A DNA stretch of 64,000 nucleotides, from contig JASGKG010000001.1 of NCBI GenBank assembly GCA_047600805.1, forward strand, positions 806,001-870,000. Reading direction: 5' to 3'. Of this stretch, positions 8,515 through 16,636 are shown in pieces; positions within the stretch are counted from its first letter, which is position 1; each line of letters begins with the position of its first letter. Under the pieces are notes generated by a model. The model had not been told where the DNA came from, searched no databases, and worked only from the letters and a program-made list of their open reading frames with translations. A program made the position numbers and the translations under genes. This DNA is from JADKHC01 sp047600805 (GTDB lineage Bacteria; Verrucomicrobiota; Verrucomicrobiia; Opitutales; Opitutaceae).

Positions 8515-8787
8515 TTACTTGCGGGCGCGATCGATCAAGCCGCCGATCAACCAGCCAGCGACACCGAGGAAGGTGCCGACCATGATGGCCTTGCCGAAGA
8601 AGGCACCGATGATGAGACCGATGACTGCGCCGCCGATGGCTCCCCAGCCGGAAAGAGCGTCGTGGTGGCTGGTGTTGGCCGGTTTTTGCTGATCGTTGGA
8701 TTTTTTAGAAGAATTCACGGGAAAGGATCTGTTGAATCGTTTTTGTTGAGCTCCCGTCCGAGCGCAGGATGCGCGGCGAAGGAGCAC
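8515..8787 (-). CDS. small glycine-zipper membrane protein
   Basis: The short protein has a Gly-rich two-helix membrane region (GAIGGAVIGLIIGAFFGKAIM then GTFLGVAGWLIGGLI) and a basic end (DRARK). Such glycine-zipper hairpins are common in small inner-membrane proteins; the function is unknown. The longest frame starts at 8787 with an Arg-rich head. A GTG start at 8718 would give 67 residues, begin with a Ser/Lys-rich polar head and avoid that unlikely N-terminus, so I prefer the shorter form. Confidence 0.6.
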   Translation of the reverse strand: MLLRRASCARTGAQQKRFNRSFPVNSSKKSNDQQKPANTSHHDALSGWGAIGGAVIGLIIGAFFGKAIMVGTFLGVAGWLIGGLIDRARK

Positions 8788-8851
8788 TAGAGACAGAAAT
8801 TCCGGTTCTCGCTAAGTGCGGACCGGAGGAGTCGAGGCGCGATCCGCAGGT

Positions 8852-9184
8852 CTACACCTGGATCACGATGGTTCCCGTAAGTGACGGAGCGAAATGGAAA
8901 ACGAGAGAGCGAGGGACCGCCGTCGTCCTGCAGCAAGCGCGGGTTGGCCGGAGCAGAGAAACGTTTACCAGTGTGGCGGGGGTGCTCTGCGGGCCGAAGG
9001 AATGGAAGGACGTTGGCTTATTTTGCTCATCGCGCGCGACCAGAACCCACTGAAGGTTTTTTTCCGCTTTGAAATACGTGTTGGCCGAAGTGCGCGTGAG
9101 CTCGCCAGCCAGACTTCCCACGTGGGAGAGTCCGAGCAGCAACGCTGAGAGCGTTAAGAAGCTGATGAAGCGCTTGAGGAGCAC
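8852..9184 (-). CDS. small secreted hypothetical protein
   Basis: The 110-residue frame begins with a good signal peptide (basic MLLKR, then FISFLTLSALLLGLSHVGSLAG). The mature part of about 80 residues has two cysteines side by side and no known motif. It faces away from glnII and its 5' end lies about 175 bases from that gene. No terminator is visible. It could be a small periplasmic protein; support is the signal peptide and frame length only. Confidence 0.55.
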   Translation of the reverse strand: MLLKRFISFLTLSALLLGLSHVGSLAGELTRTSANTYFKAEKNLQWVLVARDEQNKPTSFHSFGPQSTPATLVNVSLLRPTRACCRTTAVPRSLVFHFAPSLTGTIVIQV

Positions 9185-9316
9185 AGGGCTAAAACGAAGG
9201 GCGCAGCACGAAAGTCAATCGCACTTGCACGCGAGAGGGAGGGACGGCGAGGACGGCGCAATAGGATTGGTTGTGGAGCAGAGTAGGGCCTGTACTGAAC
9301 AAAGGTTTGGAGGCAA

Positions 9317-9332
9317 AGGCATGAAAGGTGCT
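9317..9332 (+). promoter_or_regulatory. weak sigma-54 type promoter match upstream of glnII
   Basis: AGGCATGAAAGGTGCT keeps GG at the -24 position and GC at -12 with exact spacing, but has A instead of T first and G in place of T before the TGC. It lies 27 bases before the glnII ATG. The nitrogen genes downstream carry better matches, which makes this site plausible but not certain. Confidence 0.35.
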
Positions 9333-9359
9333 CACAGGTCCGGAGGTTCATCTTTCGTT

Positions 9360-10391
9360 ATGGCCAAATACAAACTCGAATACATCTGGCTCGATGGTTA
9401 TACCCCCGTGGCAAACCTTCGCAGCAAAACGCAAATCAAGGACTTCGCCAGCTTCCCCAAGCTCGAAGACCTTCCCGTGTGGGGCTTCGACGGAAGTTCC
9501 ACGCGCCAAGCCGAAGGCAAAAGCTCGGACATCGTGCTCAAACCGGTCGCTTCGTTCCCGGACAGCACCCGCAAAAACGGCGTGCTCGTCATGTGCGAAT
9601 GTTACCAGCACACCGGCGAGCCGAGTCCCACAAACTCCCGGGCCACGATACCGGATGACCCTGACACGTGGTTCGGCTTTGAGCAGGAATATTTCTTCTA
9701 CAAGGACGGCGCGCCCCTTGGCTTCCCGACAGGCGGCTTTCCGTATCCACAAGGCGGCTACTACACCGGCGTTGGCTATAAAAACGTGGGCAACGTAGCG
9801 CGTGAGATCGTCGAGAAGCATATCGACATTTGCCTCGACGCCGGGATCAACATCGAAGGCATCAACGCCGAAGTCGCCAAGGGCCAGTGGGAGTTCCAGA
9901 TCTTTGGCAAAGGCTCAAAGAGCGCTGCCGACCAGATGTGGGTCGCCCGTTACATCATGGCCCGCCTGTGCGAAGGCTACGGCATCGACATCGAATGGCG
10001 CTGCAAGCCCATCATCGGGCCCTTCAACGAAGCCCTCGATTGGAACGGCTCCGGCATGCATTCGAATTTTTCGACCAAATACATGCGCGAAGTGGGCGGC
10101 AAAGAGTACTTCGAGAAACTCATGGCGGCTTTCGCCAAGAACATGGATGAACACATTGCCGTTTATGGCCCGGAGAATCATCTCCGCCTCACCGGCCTCC
10201 ACGAAACACAGGCCATCGACAAATTCAGCTACGGTGTGGCCGATCGCGGTGCCTCGGTGCGTGTGCCGCACAGCTTCATCAAGAACGGTTACAAGGGCTA
10301 CCTCGAAGATCGTCGCCCGAATTCGGCTGCCGACCCGTATCTGGTCGCCGGTCGTATTCTCAAGACCGTCCAGAGTGTGCCGACCAAATAA
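9360..10391 (+). CDS. glnII: glutamine synthetase type II (eukaryote-like)
   Basis: It makes glutamine from glutamate, ammonium and ATP in the cytoplasm. The 343-residue product is the short GSII form: KLEYIWLDGYTP, PVWGFDGSST near the N-terminus, FGFEQEYFF (metal-binding Glu), GINAEVAKGQWEFQI, the NGSGMHSNFSTK ammonium or glutamate loop, and the RGASVRVP active-site Arg region. Typical bacterial GSI proteins are about 470 residues, so this is a different type. The frame is open upstream to 9069, but family similarity begins at 9360, where a GGAGG lies about 13 bases ahead. With the two amt-PII pairs downstream it forms an ammonium uptake and fixation neighbourhood. GSII is not regulated by adenylylation, so control is probably transcriptional. 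Confidence 0.95.
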   Translation: MAKYKLEYIWLDGYTPVANLRSKTQIKDFASFPKLEDLPVWGFDGSSTRQAEGKSSDIVLKPVASFPDSTRKNGVLVMCECYQHTGEPSPTNSRATIPDDPDTWFGFEQEYFFYKDGAPLGFPTGGFPYPQGGYYTGVGYKNVGNVAREIVEKHIDICLDAGINIEGINAEVAKGQWEFQIFGKGSKSAADQMWVARYIMARLCEGYGIDIEWRCKPIIGPFNEALDWNGSGMHSNFSTKYMREVGGKEYFEKLMAAFAKNMDEHIAVYGPENHLRLTGLHETQAIDKFSYGVADRGASVRVPHSFIKNGYKGYLEDRRPNSAADPYLVAGRILKTVQSVPTK

Positions 10392-10407
10392 CACCCTGGA
10401 AAATTCC

Positions 10408-10432
10408 AGAGCCGCCTTGGAGCGGCTCTTTG
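10408..10432 (+). terminator. intrinsic terminator after glnII
   Basis: The stem AGAGCCGC (10408-10415) pairs with GCGGCTCT (10422-10429); only a short T-run follows. A second, stronger hairpin comes directly after. Confidence 0.7.
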
Positions 10433-10442
10433 CCAAAGAAGG

Positions 10443-10470
10443 AAAGCGCCACCGGAAGGTGGCGCTTTTT
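10443..10470. terminator. second intrinsic terminator between glnII and the kinase-like gene
   Basis: The perfect stem AAAGCGCCACC with GGTGGCGCTTT, a GGAA loop and a T5 tail on the plus strand closes glnII. It also lies 2 bases from the stop codon of the facing gene. Confidence 0.88.
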
Positions 10471-10471
10471 G

Positions 10472-11176
10472 TTAGCGCGCCATCTCGAGTGCAGGATGAT
10501 GCCGGGCGATGTGGGCGATCACGAGATCGGCCGCTTCGTCCAGTGAGACCTCGGCGGTATTGATCACCATGTCGTAGGCGCAGGAGTCGTTCGTATCGGC
10601 GCCGAAATTGGCCTTCACATAGCCGCGTCGGGCGGCGTCACAACGGGCGTTGAGCACGCGGGCTTCCGACTCGGAGATATTGTAACGCTGCGCGAGGTAG
10701 CGGGCGCGGTGTTCGGCGGGCGCCACGAGACGCACGTGAGTGCCGTGAGCAAGATCGGCCGTGGCGAAATTCGCGCCGCGGCCGACAAAAATGGCGTGGC
10801 CTGCGAGAGCGATCTGACGAATGGTTTTGTTAGTTTTCTGAACCAAGTCCCAGAGGTTAGGATGAAGTCCAACCAGTTCGCCGATGGAAGCGCGGACCTC
10901 GGGAATGCGTTCTTCGGGCAGAAAACGGGCGACGCGGGTGGGCAGGTGGTTCTCCTCGAGCATGCGCGCGATCAAGTTGCCCTCGAAGATGCGCCAAGTG
11001 ACATTTTCGGAGGCGAGCGCGTTGAGCTTGCGACCGAGCAAACAGGCGAGGCTCGAACCGCCAGAACCTGCCTGGCGTGAGATTGTAATGAATGGCCGAT
11101 GCGTTTCACCAAACGGCTGAAAAGGACGCCATTCCGAAGCGAGAAAACCATCGAGAGAATTGAGAGCGCTTGGCAT
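10472..11176 (-). CDS. cytidylate kinase-like P-loop protein
   Basis: The 234-residue protein belongs to the cytidylate kinase-like (Cytidylate_kin2) type. It opens its fold with ITISRQAGSGGSSLACLLGRKL (P-loop variant GSGGSS), has HAIFVGRGANFAT, and ends with YDMVINTAEVSLDEAADLV. True CMP kinase is usually linked to rpsA or aroA, which are not here. The substrate of this family is not settled; phosphotransfer to a nucleotide is likely by fold. It is a single gene facing glnII. Confidence 0.8.
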   Translation of the reverse strand: MPSALNSLDGFLASEWRPFQPFGETHRPFITISRQAGSGGSSLACLLGRKLNALASENVTWRIFEGNLIARMLEENHLPTRVARFLPEERIPEVRASIGELVGLHPNLWDLVQKTNKTIRQIALAGHAIFVGRGANFATADLAHGTHVRLVAPAEHRARYLAQRYNISESEARVLNARCDAARRGYVKANFGADTNDSCAYDMVINTAEVSLDEAADLVIAHIARHHPALEMAR

Positions 11177-11586
11177 AGGACAGGTTAATTTAGCATAGAT
11201 TCATAGATTTAATAGCAGCTAGCATGCCGTCTAATGGCATGTCCCGGGAGATTGATGTCCGCAGCTGAGCGGACGCGTGCTTTTTCGTACTGAAACGTTG
11301 TGCGTACCGCGCTGTTAAGTGAGCGAAAGGAGCGGTGTGTTTGGCGATGGCAGCGCGTTTTTGTCGGCATGGCGTGCGCTCCGGAAATGGCTCTGGGCAC
11401 TTTTAGACAGCAAAATTTGGCGGCCAAAACAGGAGATTTTCCCTCTAGAGAACGAACGAGAACCTTTTTTTGTCCATATGACCGGCATTCATGGCATCTG
11501 AATTGCTAAAGAGTGAAAGCATCCCGGCTTCTCCCCACGCAGGTTGGCCGAGCTACAACAACTAAAATCAACAAATCACTCATGCT
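11177..11586. other. regulatory intergenic region upstream of amt (copy 1)
   Basis: No gene is seen in this 410-base stretch. It holds the sigma-54 type site at 11492-11507 and AT-rich DNA upstream of it, where an activator such as NtrC could bind. No clear palindromic activator site was identified by eye. Confidence 0.6.
11492..11507 (+). promoter_or_regulatory. sigma-54 (-24/-12) promoter of amt copy 1
   Basis: TGGCATCTGAATTGCT matches the sigma-54 consensus (TGGCAC, five bases, TTGCW) with correct spacing between the GG and GC elements and one change in the first half. It lies about 80 bases upstream of the amt ATG, as expected for nitrogen-limitation control. Confidence 0.75.
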
Positions 11587-13077
11587 ATGATCACCTGGCC
11601 TAAGTCCCTGAAAGGACTGCTCAAAATCGTGAGCCTTCTAGCGGCGCTCACTACCGCGACATCCTTGTTTGCAGATACCAATGCGGCTCCTCCTGCACCC
11701 ACGCTCGAACAGCGTGTGGCGGGTCTGGAAGCTGCCCTCACCAACGGTGACCCCTCAGCGATTTTGAAAGACAAGGACGGGAATATCCCATCGGGGCTCA
11801 CGACGGCCGCGGTCGGCGTTTCCGCGCCTGGGCACAACGGCTGGATGATGGTTTGCGCCGCTCTGGTGCTCTTCATGACGCTGCCGGGTCTGGCGCTCTT
11901 TTACGGCGGCCTCGTCCGCAAAAAGAACGTGCTCTCCGTGCTCGCCCAGTGTTTAGGCATCAGCGGATTAGTCACGATCCTCTGGTGGGCTTTTGGATAC
12001 AGCCTCGTGTTCGGCACGAGCTTCAACAGCGCGTTCTTCGGCGGCTCGGAGTTCTTCTTCCTGAAGGGCGTCACTTCGGCCCCGAATACGAATTACGCGT
12101 ACTGGGTTTCGCAGAACGTCTTCTCAATGTATCAGCTGATGTTCGCGATCATTACCCCCGGCCTGATTATCGGCGCCATCGCTGAACGCATGAAATTCAC
12201 ATCGATCATGCTCTTCGTGACGCTGTGGATGTTCGTGGTTTATTTCCCACTCGCGCACATGGTCTGGGGCGCGAACGGCTTCATGAACGGCGTTTGGAAC
12301 GCCTCCGCGACGATCAAGGCGATCGACTTTGCTGGCGGCACCGTGGTGCACATGTCGTCCGGTTGGTCGGCGCTGATCCTCTGCTTGATCCTTGGGCCTC
12401 GCCTGGGGTTCGGCAAAGAGAAGATGGCGCCGCACAGCATGGTGCTCTGTATGGTCGGCACGGGCATGCTGTGGGTGGGTTGGTACGGCTTTAACGCTGG
12501 TTCGGCCGTTGCGGCCGACGGCATTGCCGCCAACGCTTTCATGACAACAACGCTGGCTGCAGCGACCGCGGGCTTTGTCTGGGGTCTGATCGAACTTATC
12601 TTCCGCGGCCACGCTTCGATCCTCGGCATCTGCTCCGGTATCGTGGCCGGCCTTGTCGTGATCACGCCAGCCACCGGTTTCGTAAACGCTTCGGGCGCGA
12701 TGGTCATCGGCGTACTCGCCGCGGTGGTGCCTTACCTGGCTGTGACCAAGCTCAAGTCGATCTTCAAGTATGATGACGCACTCGACACCTTCGGCGTGCA
12801 CGCGGTGGGCGGCACCTTGGGCGCATTCCTCACGGGTATTCTCGCCACGGCCGATGTGAACGCGAACCTCTCGACAAATCTAAAGGAAATCGTCGGCAAG
12901 TCCCTCTGGCTTGAACAGGTGAAGGCGATCGCGCTCACACTGGTTCTCTCCGTGGTCGCGACGGTCATTCTGGCCTACATTATCAAGGCGGTCATCGGCA
13001 TCCGTCCGACCGCTGACGTCGAGCGCTCCGGCCTCGATATCAATGAACACGGTGAAGAAGGTTACGTTGAATCCTAA
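11587..13077 (+). CDS. amtB: ammonium transporter (Amt family), copy 1
   Basis: The 496-residue inner-membrane channel takes up ammonium. A signal peptide (ending near SLFA-DT) and an unusual segment of about 45 residues (TLEQRVAGLEAALTNGD) precede the canonical Amt fold. The fold begins at GHNGWMMVCAALVLF and continues through LALFYGGLVRKKNVLS; the two pore histidines lie in GGTVVHMSSGWSAL and DTFGVHAVGGTLGA. The tail ends in INEHGEEGYVES. A PII gene follows 22 bases later, the classical amtB-glnK pair. The second pair downstream encodes a closely similar protein, so the unit was duplicated in tandem. Confidence 0.96.
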   Translation: MITWPKSLKGLLKIVSLLAALTTATSLFADTNAAPPAPTLEQRVAGLEAALTNGDPSAILKDKDGNIPSGLTTAAVGVSAPGHNGWMMVCAALVLFMTLPGLALFYGGLVRKKNVLSVLAQCLGISGLVTILWWAFGYSLVFGTSFNSAFFGGSEFFFLKGVTSAPNTNYAYWVSQNVFSMYQLMFAIITPGLIIGAIAERMKFTSIMLFVTLWMFVVYFPLAHMVWGANGFMNGVWNASATIKAIDFAGGTVVHMSSGWSALILCLILGPRLGFGKEKMAPHSMVLCMVGTGMLWVGWYGFNAGSAVAADGIAANAFMTTTLAAATAGFVWGLIELIFRGHASILGICSGIVAGLVVITPATGFVNASGAMVIGVLAAVVPYLAVTKLKSIFKYDDALDTFGVHAVGGTLGAFLTGILATADVNANLSTNLKEIVGKSLWLEQVKAIALTLVLSVVATVILAYIIKAVIGIRPTADVERSGLDINEHGEEGYVES

Positions 13078-13099
13078 TCCTAACCACTCTTAAACAGCC

Positions 13100-13438
13100 A
13101 TGAAACTTATCATCGCAATCATCAAGCCGTTCAAGCTCGAGGAAGTGAAGGACGCGCTTTCCGGTATCGGAGTGGAAGGCATGACGGTCACCGAGGTAAA
13201 AGGCTTTGGTCGCCAGAAAGGTCACACCGAGATTTACCGCGGCAGTGAATACACCGTGGACTTCCTGCCCAAGGTGAAATTGGAAATCGTTGTCGCGAAC
13301 GATCTGGTCGCCAAAACGGTCGACACGATCGTCAAGGCCGGCAAGACCGGGAAAATCGGCGACGGCAAAGTGTTTATAATACCACTTGAGGAGGCTGTGC
13401 GCATCCGCACCGAAGAACGCGGCGACATCGCGATCTAG
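13100..13438 (+). CDS. glnK: PII signal-transduction protein (GlnK/GlnB), copy 1
   Basis: The 112-residue trimeric regulator binds ATP/ADP and 2-oxoglutarate, senses nitrogen state and blocks the Amt pore. It starts MKLIIAIIKPFKLEEV, has the T-loop with the modifiable Tyr in GSEYTVDF, the B-loop TGKIGDGK, and the C-terminal signature VRIRTEERG. Length is standard. It lies 22 bases behind amt copy 1 and is followed by a terminator. In this copy the segment before the B-loop reads ANDLVAKTVDTIVKAGKTGK, slightly different from copy 2. Confidence 0.97.
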   Translation: MKLIIAIIKPFKLEEVKDALSGIGVEGMTVTEVKGFGRQKGHTEIYRGSEYTVDFLPKVKLEIVVANDLVAKTVDTIVKAGKTGKIGDGKVFIIPLEEAVRIRTEERGDIAI

Positions 13439-13463
13439 TTGTTGCCCTTTAAGCCTAAGAGTC

Positions 13464-13497
13464 AGCCGGCCGGTGCGTTTGCACGGCCGGCTTTTTG
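13464..13497 (+). terminator. intrinsic terminator after PII copy 1
   Basis: A GC-rich stem (AGCCGGCCG-TGC with one bulged G, pairing to GCACGGCCGGCT at 13481-13492) is followed by TTTTT. It separates the two amt-PII units. Confidence 0.88.
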
Positions 13498-13567
13498 TAT
13501 GTTCTTGGCGCAGAACCGCGGAGGGCAGGGCATGAATTTTCGAACAATTCTGGATGAATTTCATGCA

Positions 13568-13583
13568 TGGCATCGCTTTTGCT
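13568..13583 (+). promoter_or_regulatory. sigma-54 (-24/-12) promoter of amt copy 2
   Basis: TGGCATCGCTTTTGCT fits the sigma-54 consensus with correct spacing. It lies only 18 bases upstream of the ATG at 13602, so the transcript leader would be about 8 bases. That argues for the 13602 start rather than the in-frame ATG at 13554, which would lie upstream of the promoter. Confidence 0.7.
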
Positions 13584-13601
13584 CATACGAGGTCCGTGCC
13601 T

Positions 13602-15086
13602 ATGAAATTCATCTCTCTCAAAACGTTTCGTGGGGTGGCCCTCGCCGCCGTCACCTTGTTCCTCTCATCGGTCGGTTGGTCCGCGGAAGCAGCGCCCGCT
13701 CCGACGCCCACGCTCGAACAGCGTGTGGCTGGTTTGGAAGCCGCTCTGACCAACGGAGACCCCGCGGCCGGTCTTAAAGACAAAGATGGCAACGTCCCCA
13801 CGGGACTGACGACGGCCGCGGTCGGCGTCGCGGCGCCTGGCCATAACGGCTGGATGATGACGTGCTCCGCGCTGGTTTTGTTCATGACGCTTCCCGGCCT
13901 GGCTTTGTTTTACGGCGGCTTGGTGCGCAAAAAGAACGTGCTCTCTGTGCTCGCGCAGTGCTTGGGCATCAGCGGGCTGGTGACGATTCTGTGGTGGGCT
14001 TTTGGATACAGCCTGGTGTTCGGCAAAAACTTTGGCAGCGGTTTTTTTGGCGGTGCTGAATATTTCTTCCTCAACGGCGTAGATTCCGCGCCCAACACGG
14101 ACTACGCGTACTGGGTTTCGCAGAACGTCTTCTCGATGTATCAGCTGATGTTCGCGATCATCACGCCGGGCTTGATCGTGGGTGCGATCGCCGAGCGCAT
14201 GAAATTCACGTCGATCATGCTCTTCGTGACGTTGTGGATGTTCGTGGTTTATTTCCCGCTGGCTCACATGGTTTGGGGCGTCAACGGCTTCATGAACGGC
14301 GTCTGGAACGCCTCCGCGACGATCAAGGCGATCGACTTTGCCGGTGGCACGGTGGTGCACATGTCATCGGGTTGGTCTGCGCTGGTCCTCTGCTTGATCC
14401 TTGGACCTCGCCTTGGGTTCGGCAAAGAGAAGATGGCCCCCCACAGCATGGTGCTCTGTATGGTGGGCACGGGTATGCTCTGGGTGGGTTGGTACGGCTT
14501 TAACGCTGGCTCGGCGGTCGCGGCTGACGGCATTGCGGCCAACGCCTTCATGACCACCACACTGGCGGCGGCGACGGGTGGCTTTGTCTGGGGACTCATT
14601 GAACTGATCTTCCGCAAGCACGCTTCGATCCTCGGTTTCTGCTCAGGTGTTGTGGCCGGCTTGGTCGTGATCACGCCTGCGGCCGGTTTCGTCACGGCGA
14701 ACGGTGCGATCCTCATCGGCATTATTGCCGCGGTGGTGCCTTACCTCGCGGTCACCAAGCTCAAGGCGATGTTTGGCTACGACGACGCGCTCGATACCTT
14801 CGGCGTGCACGCGGTCGGTGGCACCCTCGGCGCCCTGGTGACCGGCTTCCTTGCTACTCATAAAGTTAACGGAAACTTGGCCACCAACTTGAAAGACGTC
14901 GTGGGGCACACACTCTGGTTGGAGCAGTTGAAAGCAATTGGCCTCACGCTTGTACTTTCAGTCTTGGCGACCATCATTTTGGCCTACATCGTCAAGGCCG
15001 TGATCGGTCTTCGCCCGACACCTGAAGTCGAACGTATGGGTCTCGACATCAATGAACACGGTGAAGAAGGTTACGTCGAATCCTAA
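13602..15086 (+). CDS. amtB: ammonium transporter (Amt family), copy 2
   Basis: The 494-residue protein is a close paralog of copy 1: signal peptide (MKFISLKTFRGVALAAVTLFL), the same TLEQRVAGLEAALTNGD segment, and the same Amt core with both pore histidines (GGTVVHMSSGWSAL, FGVHAVGGTLGA). The end INEHGEEGYVES is identical. Differences concentrate in the signal peptide, a loop around the second extracellular segment and a few helix positions. A frame extends back to 13554 but the sigma-54 site at 13568-13583 excludes that start. Its own terminator-promoter interval separates it from copy 1, so the two pairs can be regulated separately. Confidence 0.96.
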   Translation: MKFISLKTFRGVALAAVTLFLSSVGWSAEAAPAPTPTLEQRVAGLEAALTNGDPAAGLKDKDGNVPTGLTTAAVGVAAPGHNGWMMTCSALVLFMTLPGLALFYGGLVRKKNVLSVLAQCLGISGLVTILWWAFGYSLVFGKNFGSGFFGGAEYFFLNGVDSAPNTDYAYWVSQNVFSMYQLMFAIITPGLIVGAIAERMKFTSIMLFVTLWMFVVYFPLAHMVWGVNGFMNGVWNASATIKAIDFAGGTVVHMSSGWSALVLCLILGPRLGFGKEKMAPHSMVLCMVGTGMLWVGWYGFNAGSAVAADGIAANAFMTTTLAAATGGFVWGLIELIFRKHASILGFCSGVVAGLVVITPAAGFVTANGAILIGIIAAVVPYLAVTKLKAMFGYDDALDTFGVHAVGGTLGALVTGFLATHKVNGNLATNLKDVVGHTLWLEQLKAIGLTLVLSVLATIILAYIVKAVIGLRPTPEVERMGLDINEHGEEGYVES

Positions 15087-15118
15087 GCCCAACCTTAACT
15101 GGCAACCTATCAACTTAT

Positions 15119-15457
15119 ATGAAACTCATCATCGCGATCATCAAACCCTTCAAATTGGAAGAGGTTAAAACCGCCCTGTCTGAAATCGGCGTCGAAGGTA
15201 TGACTGTTACAGAGGTCAAAGGCTTCGGACGTCAGAAAGGTCACACCGAAATCTACCGTGGCAGCGAATACACCGTCGACTTCCTCCCGAAGGTAAAAGT
15301 CGAAATCGTGGTCGGCGACGCCATCGTGGGCAAAGTGATCGAGGCGATCGTCAAGTCCGCCAAGACTGGCAAGATCGGCGACGGCAAAGTCTTCGTTCTT
15401 CCGGTTGAGGAAGCGGTTCGTATTCGTACGGACGAACGCGGCGAATCCGCCGTTTGA
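15119..15457 (+). CDS. glnK: PII signal-transduction protein (GlnK/GlnB), copy 2
   Basis: The 112-residue PII protein has the same motifs as copy 1: KPFKLEEV, T-loop GSEYTVDF, B-loop TGKIGDGK and VRIRTDERG at the end. It differs mainly at residues 66-80 (GDAIVGKVIEAIVKSAK) and in the last residues (ESAV). The two PII proteins may form mixed trimers or serve the two Amt channels separately; this is inference. The gene lies 32 bases behind amt copy 2. Confidence 0.97.
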   Translation: MKLIIAIIKPFKLEEVKTALSEIGVEGMTVTEVKGFGRQKGHTEIYRGSEYTVDFLPKVKVEIVVGDAIVGKVIEAIVKSAKTGKIGDGKVFVLPVEEAVRIRTDERGESAV

Positions 15458-15506
15458 TTCACAGGCACGTGCCGCGGCTAAGAGCCGTGGCAAAATTCTT
15501 ACAAAG

Positions 15507-15540
15507 AAGGCCGGCCCGTTTTGGGTCGGCCTTTTCTTTT
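15507..15540 (+). terminator. intrinsic terminator after PII copy 2
   Basis: The stem AAGGCCGGCCC (15507-15517) pairs with GGGTCGGCCTT (15523-15533), followed by TTCTTTT. A smaller hairpin (GCCGCGGCTaagAGCCGTGGC) lies just before it. Confidence 0.88.
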
Positions 15541-15570
15541 CCTGAAGATTTCTCATGATTTACCGAAAGC

Positions 15571-16446
15571 TCAACGCCGTGCGGTAAAGGTGAGGGCGAA
15601 GTTTAGGGTGTCGACATTGACCGAGGACTTCGTCGGCACGGCCGACTTCCACGCCAGCGGGGTGGAGCTCGGGAGTTTCACCTTCAAGGGCGCATAAACT
15701 GCGGAAAGCGAGAGAGAGAAATGTTTGCTTAGCGCTAGTTCGGCACTGCAACCAGCGGCATATCCCCAACCGTAGTTCTTTTGTTTCTGCGTGGTGTATT
15801 TGGACATTCCCGGAGGCCTTCCCGAATATGTCGCGTAGTATTCGGTTTCAAATTGAGCGTCGGTGGGACTGTAGGTCACGCCGGCGGTTGCCAGCACCCT
15901 GAACCGATCGTCTTCGGTAATCGTGTACGTGGGCATCAACGCCCATTGCATCGCGGAGTACCTGAGGTTGTTGCGGAAGAATGACGGCGCAGGTATGCCC
16001 GCGAGCGGAGCGGACACATTTGGCTTTGCGAGCCTGGCGGTGACAGGCTCGAAGTTTATGAACGCCAGGTTCAACCCCCAATCTTCGTTGAACTGGTAGC
16101 CAACACACGCGTTAAATGTGCCTGCCGTCGCGTTCCTGCTCGTCACCGGTAATACTTCGCCGTAGTCGGTCTGCAGGCTGAAATCGCGCGCGCGCATCAA
16201 TGCTCCGCCACCGCCGACCGTGAAATGCATGCCGGTCGAAGCGAGAGCCCCCACGACGAGCCCGGTGCCCACGTAGATGGCAAACTGTTCGGCTCTTTCA
16301 TCCGAGGAGGCGATCTTGATGTTGCTGCGAGTACTTATCCTGGCGATTTTTGGTGGCTGCTGTTGGTTTGATGCCGTTTCTTCGGCTGAAGCTGCGAGCG
16401 GTCCGCTCATAACGGCAGCTAACGCCAAATGTAGATACATTTTCAT
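15571..16446 (-). CDS. outer-membrane beta-barrel protein (OmpW-like)
   Basis: The 291-residue product has a signal peptide (MKMYLHLALAAVMSGPLAASAEE) and then alternating short beta strands with aromatic ends. Examples are AGTFNACVGYQFNEDWGLNLAFINF, ALMPTYTITEDDRFRVLATAGVTY and the last strand LNFALTFTARR. This pattern is that of small outer-membrane barrels such as OmpW or OmpA-like porins. The ligand is unknown. It stands alone, facing the PII terminator. The barrel call is good; the subfamily is a guess. Confidence 0.75.
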   Translation of the reverse strand: MKMYLHLALAAVMSGPLAASAEETASNQQQPPKIARISTRSNIKIASSDERAEQFAIYVGTGLVVGALASTGMHFTVGGGGALMRARDFSLQTDYGEVLPVTSRNATAGTFNACVGYQFNEDWGLNLAFINFEPVTARLAKPNVSAPLAGIPAPSFFRNNLRYSAMQWALMPTYTITEDDRFRVLATAGVTYSPTDAQFETEYYATYSGRPPGMSKYTTQKQKNYGWGYAAGCSAELALSKHFSLSLSAVYAPLKVKLPSSTPLAWKSAVPTKSSVNVDTLNFALTFTARR

Positions 16447-16580
16447 GATGTAGGAGGATTGCTGCGGTTCTTCAGGCTAGGAATAAAGTCACGCTGCAGT
16501 GGATAGATGATGGTTAAAAGGTCGGAAGAATTGGACTGAGCGCCTATTTCGATTGTTCCGCTTTTGTCGATGCCTACGAA

Positions 16581-16611
16581 TGAAAAAGCCGAGCTCCTGT
16601 TGAGCTCGGCT
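16581..16611 (-). terminator. intrinsic terminator of guaB
   Basis: On the minus strand the stem AGCCGAGCTC with GAGCTCGGCT and a five-base loop is followed by TTTTTC. It lies 26 bases after the guaB stop. Confidence 0.9.
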
Positions 16612-16636
16612 GTGCGTTATCCCGGTTTTTGACCGT

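Noticed and set aside
9069..9359. N-terminal extension of glutamine synthetase II
   Set aside because: GSII similarity begins at 9360, where a GGAGG is nearby; the extension overlaps a divergent small gene.
13554..13601. Upstream start for amt copy 2
   Set aside because: It would lie upstream of the sigma-54 element at 13568-13583; the signal peptide begins at 13602.
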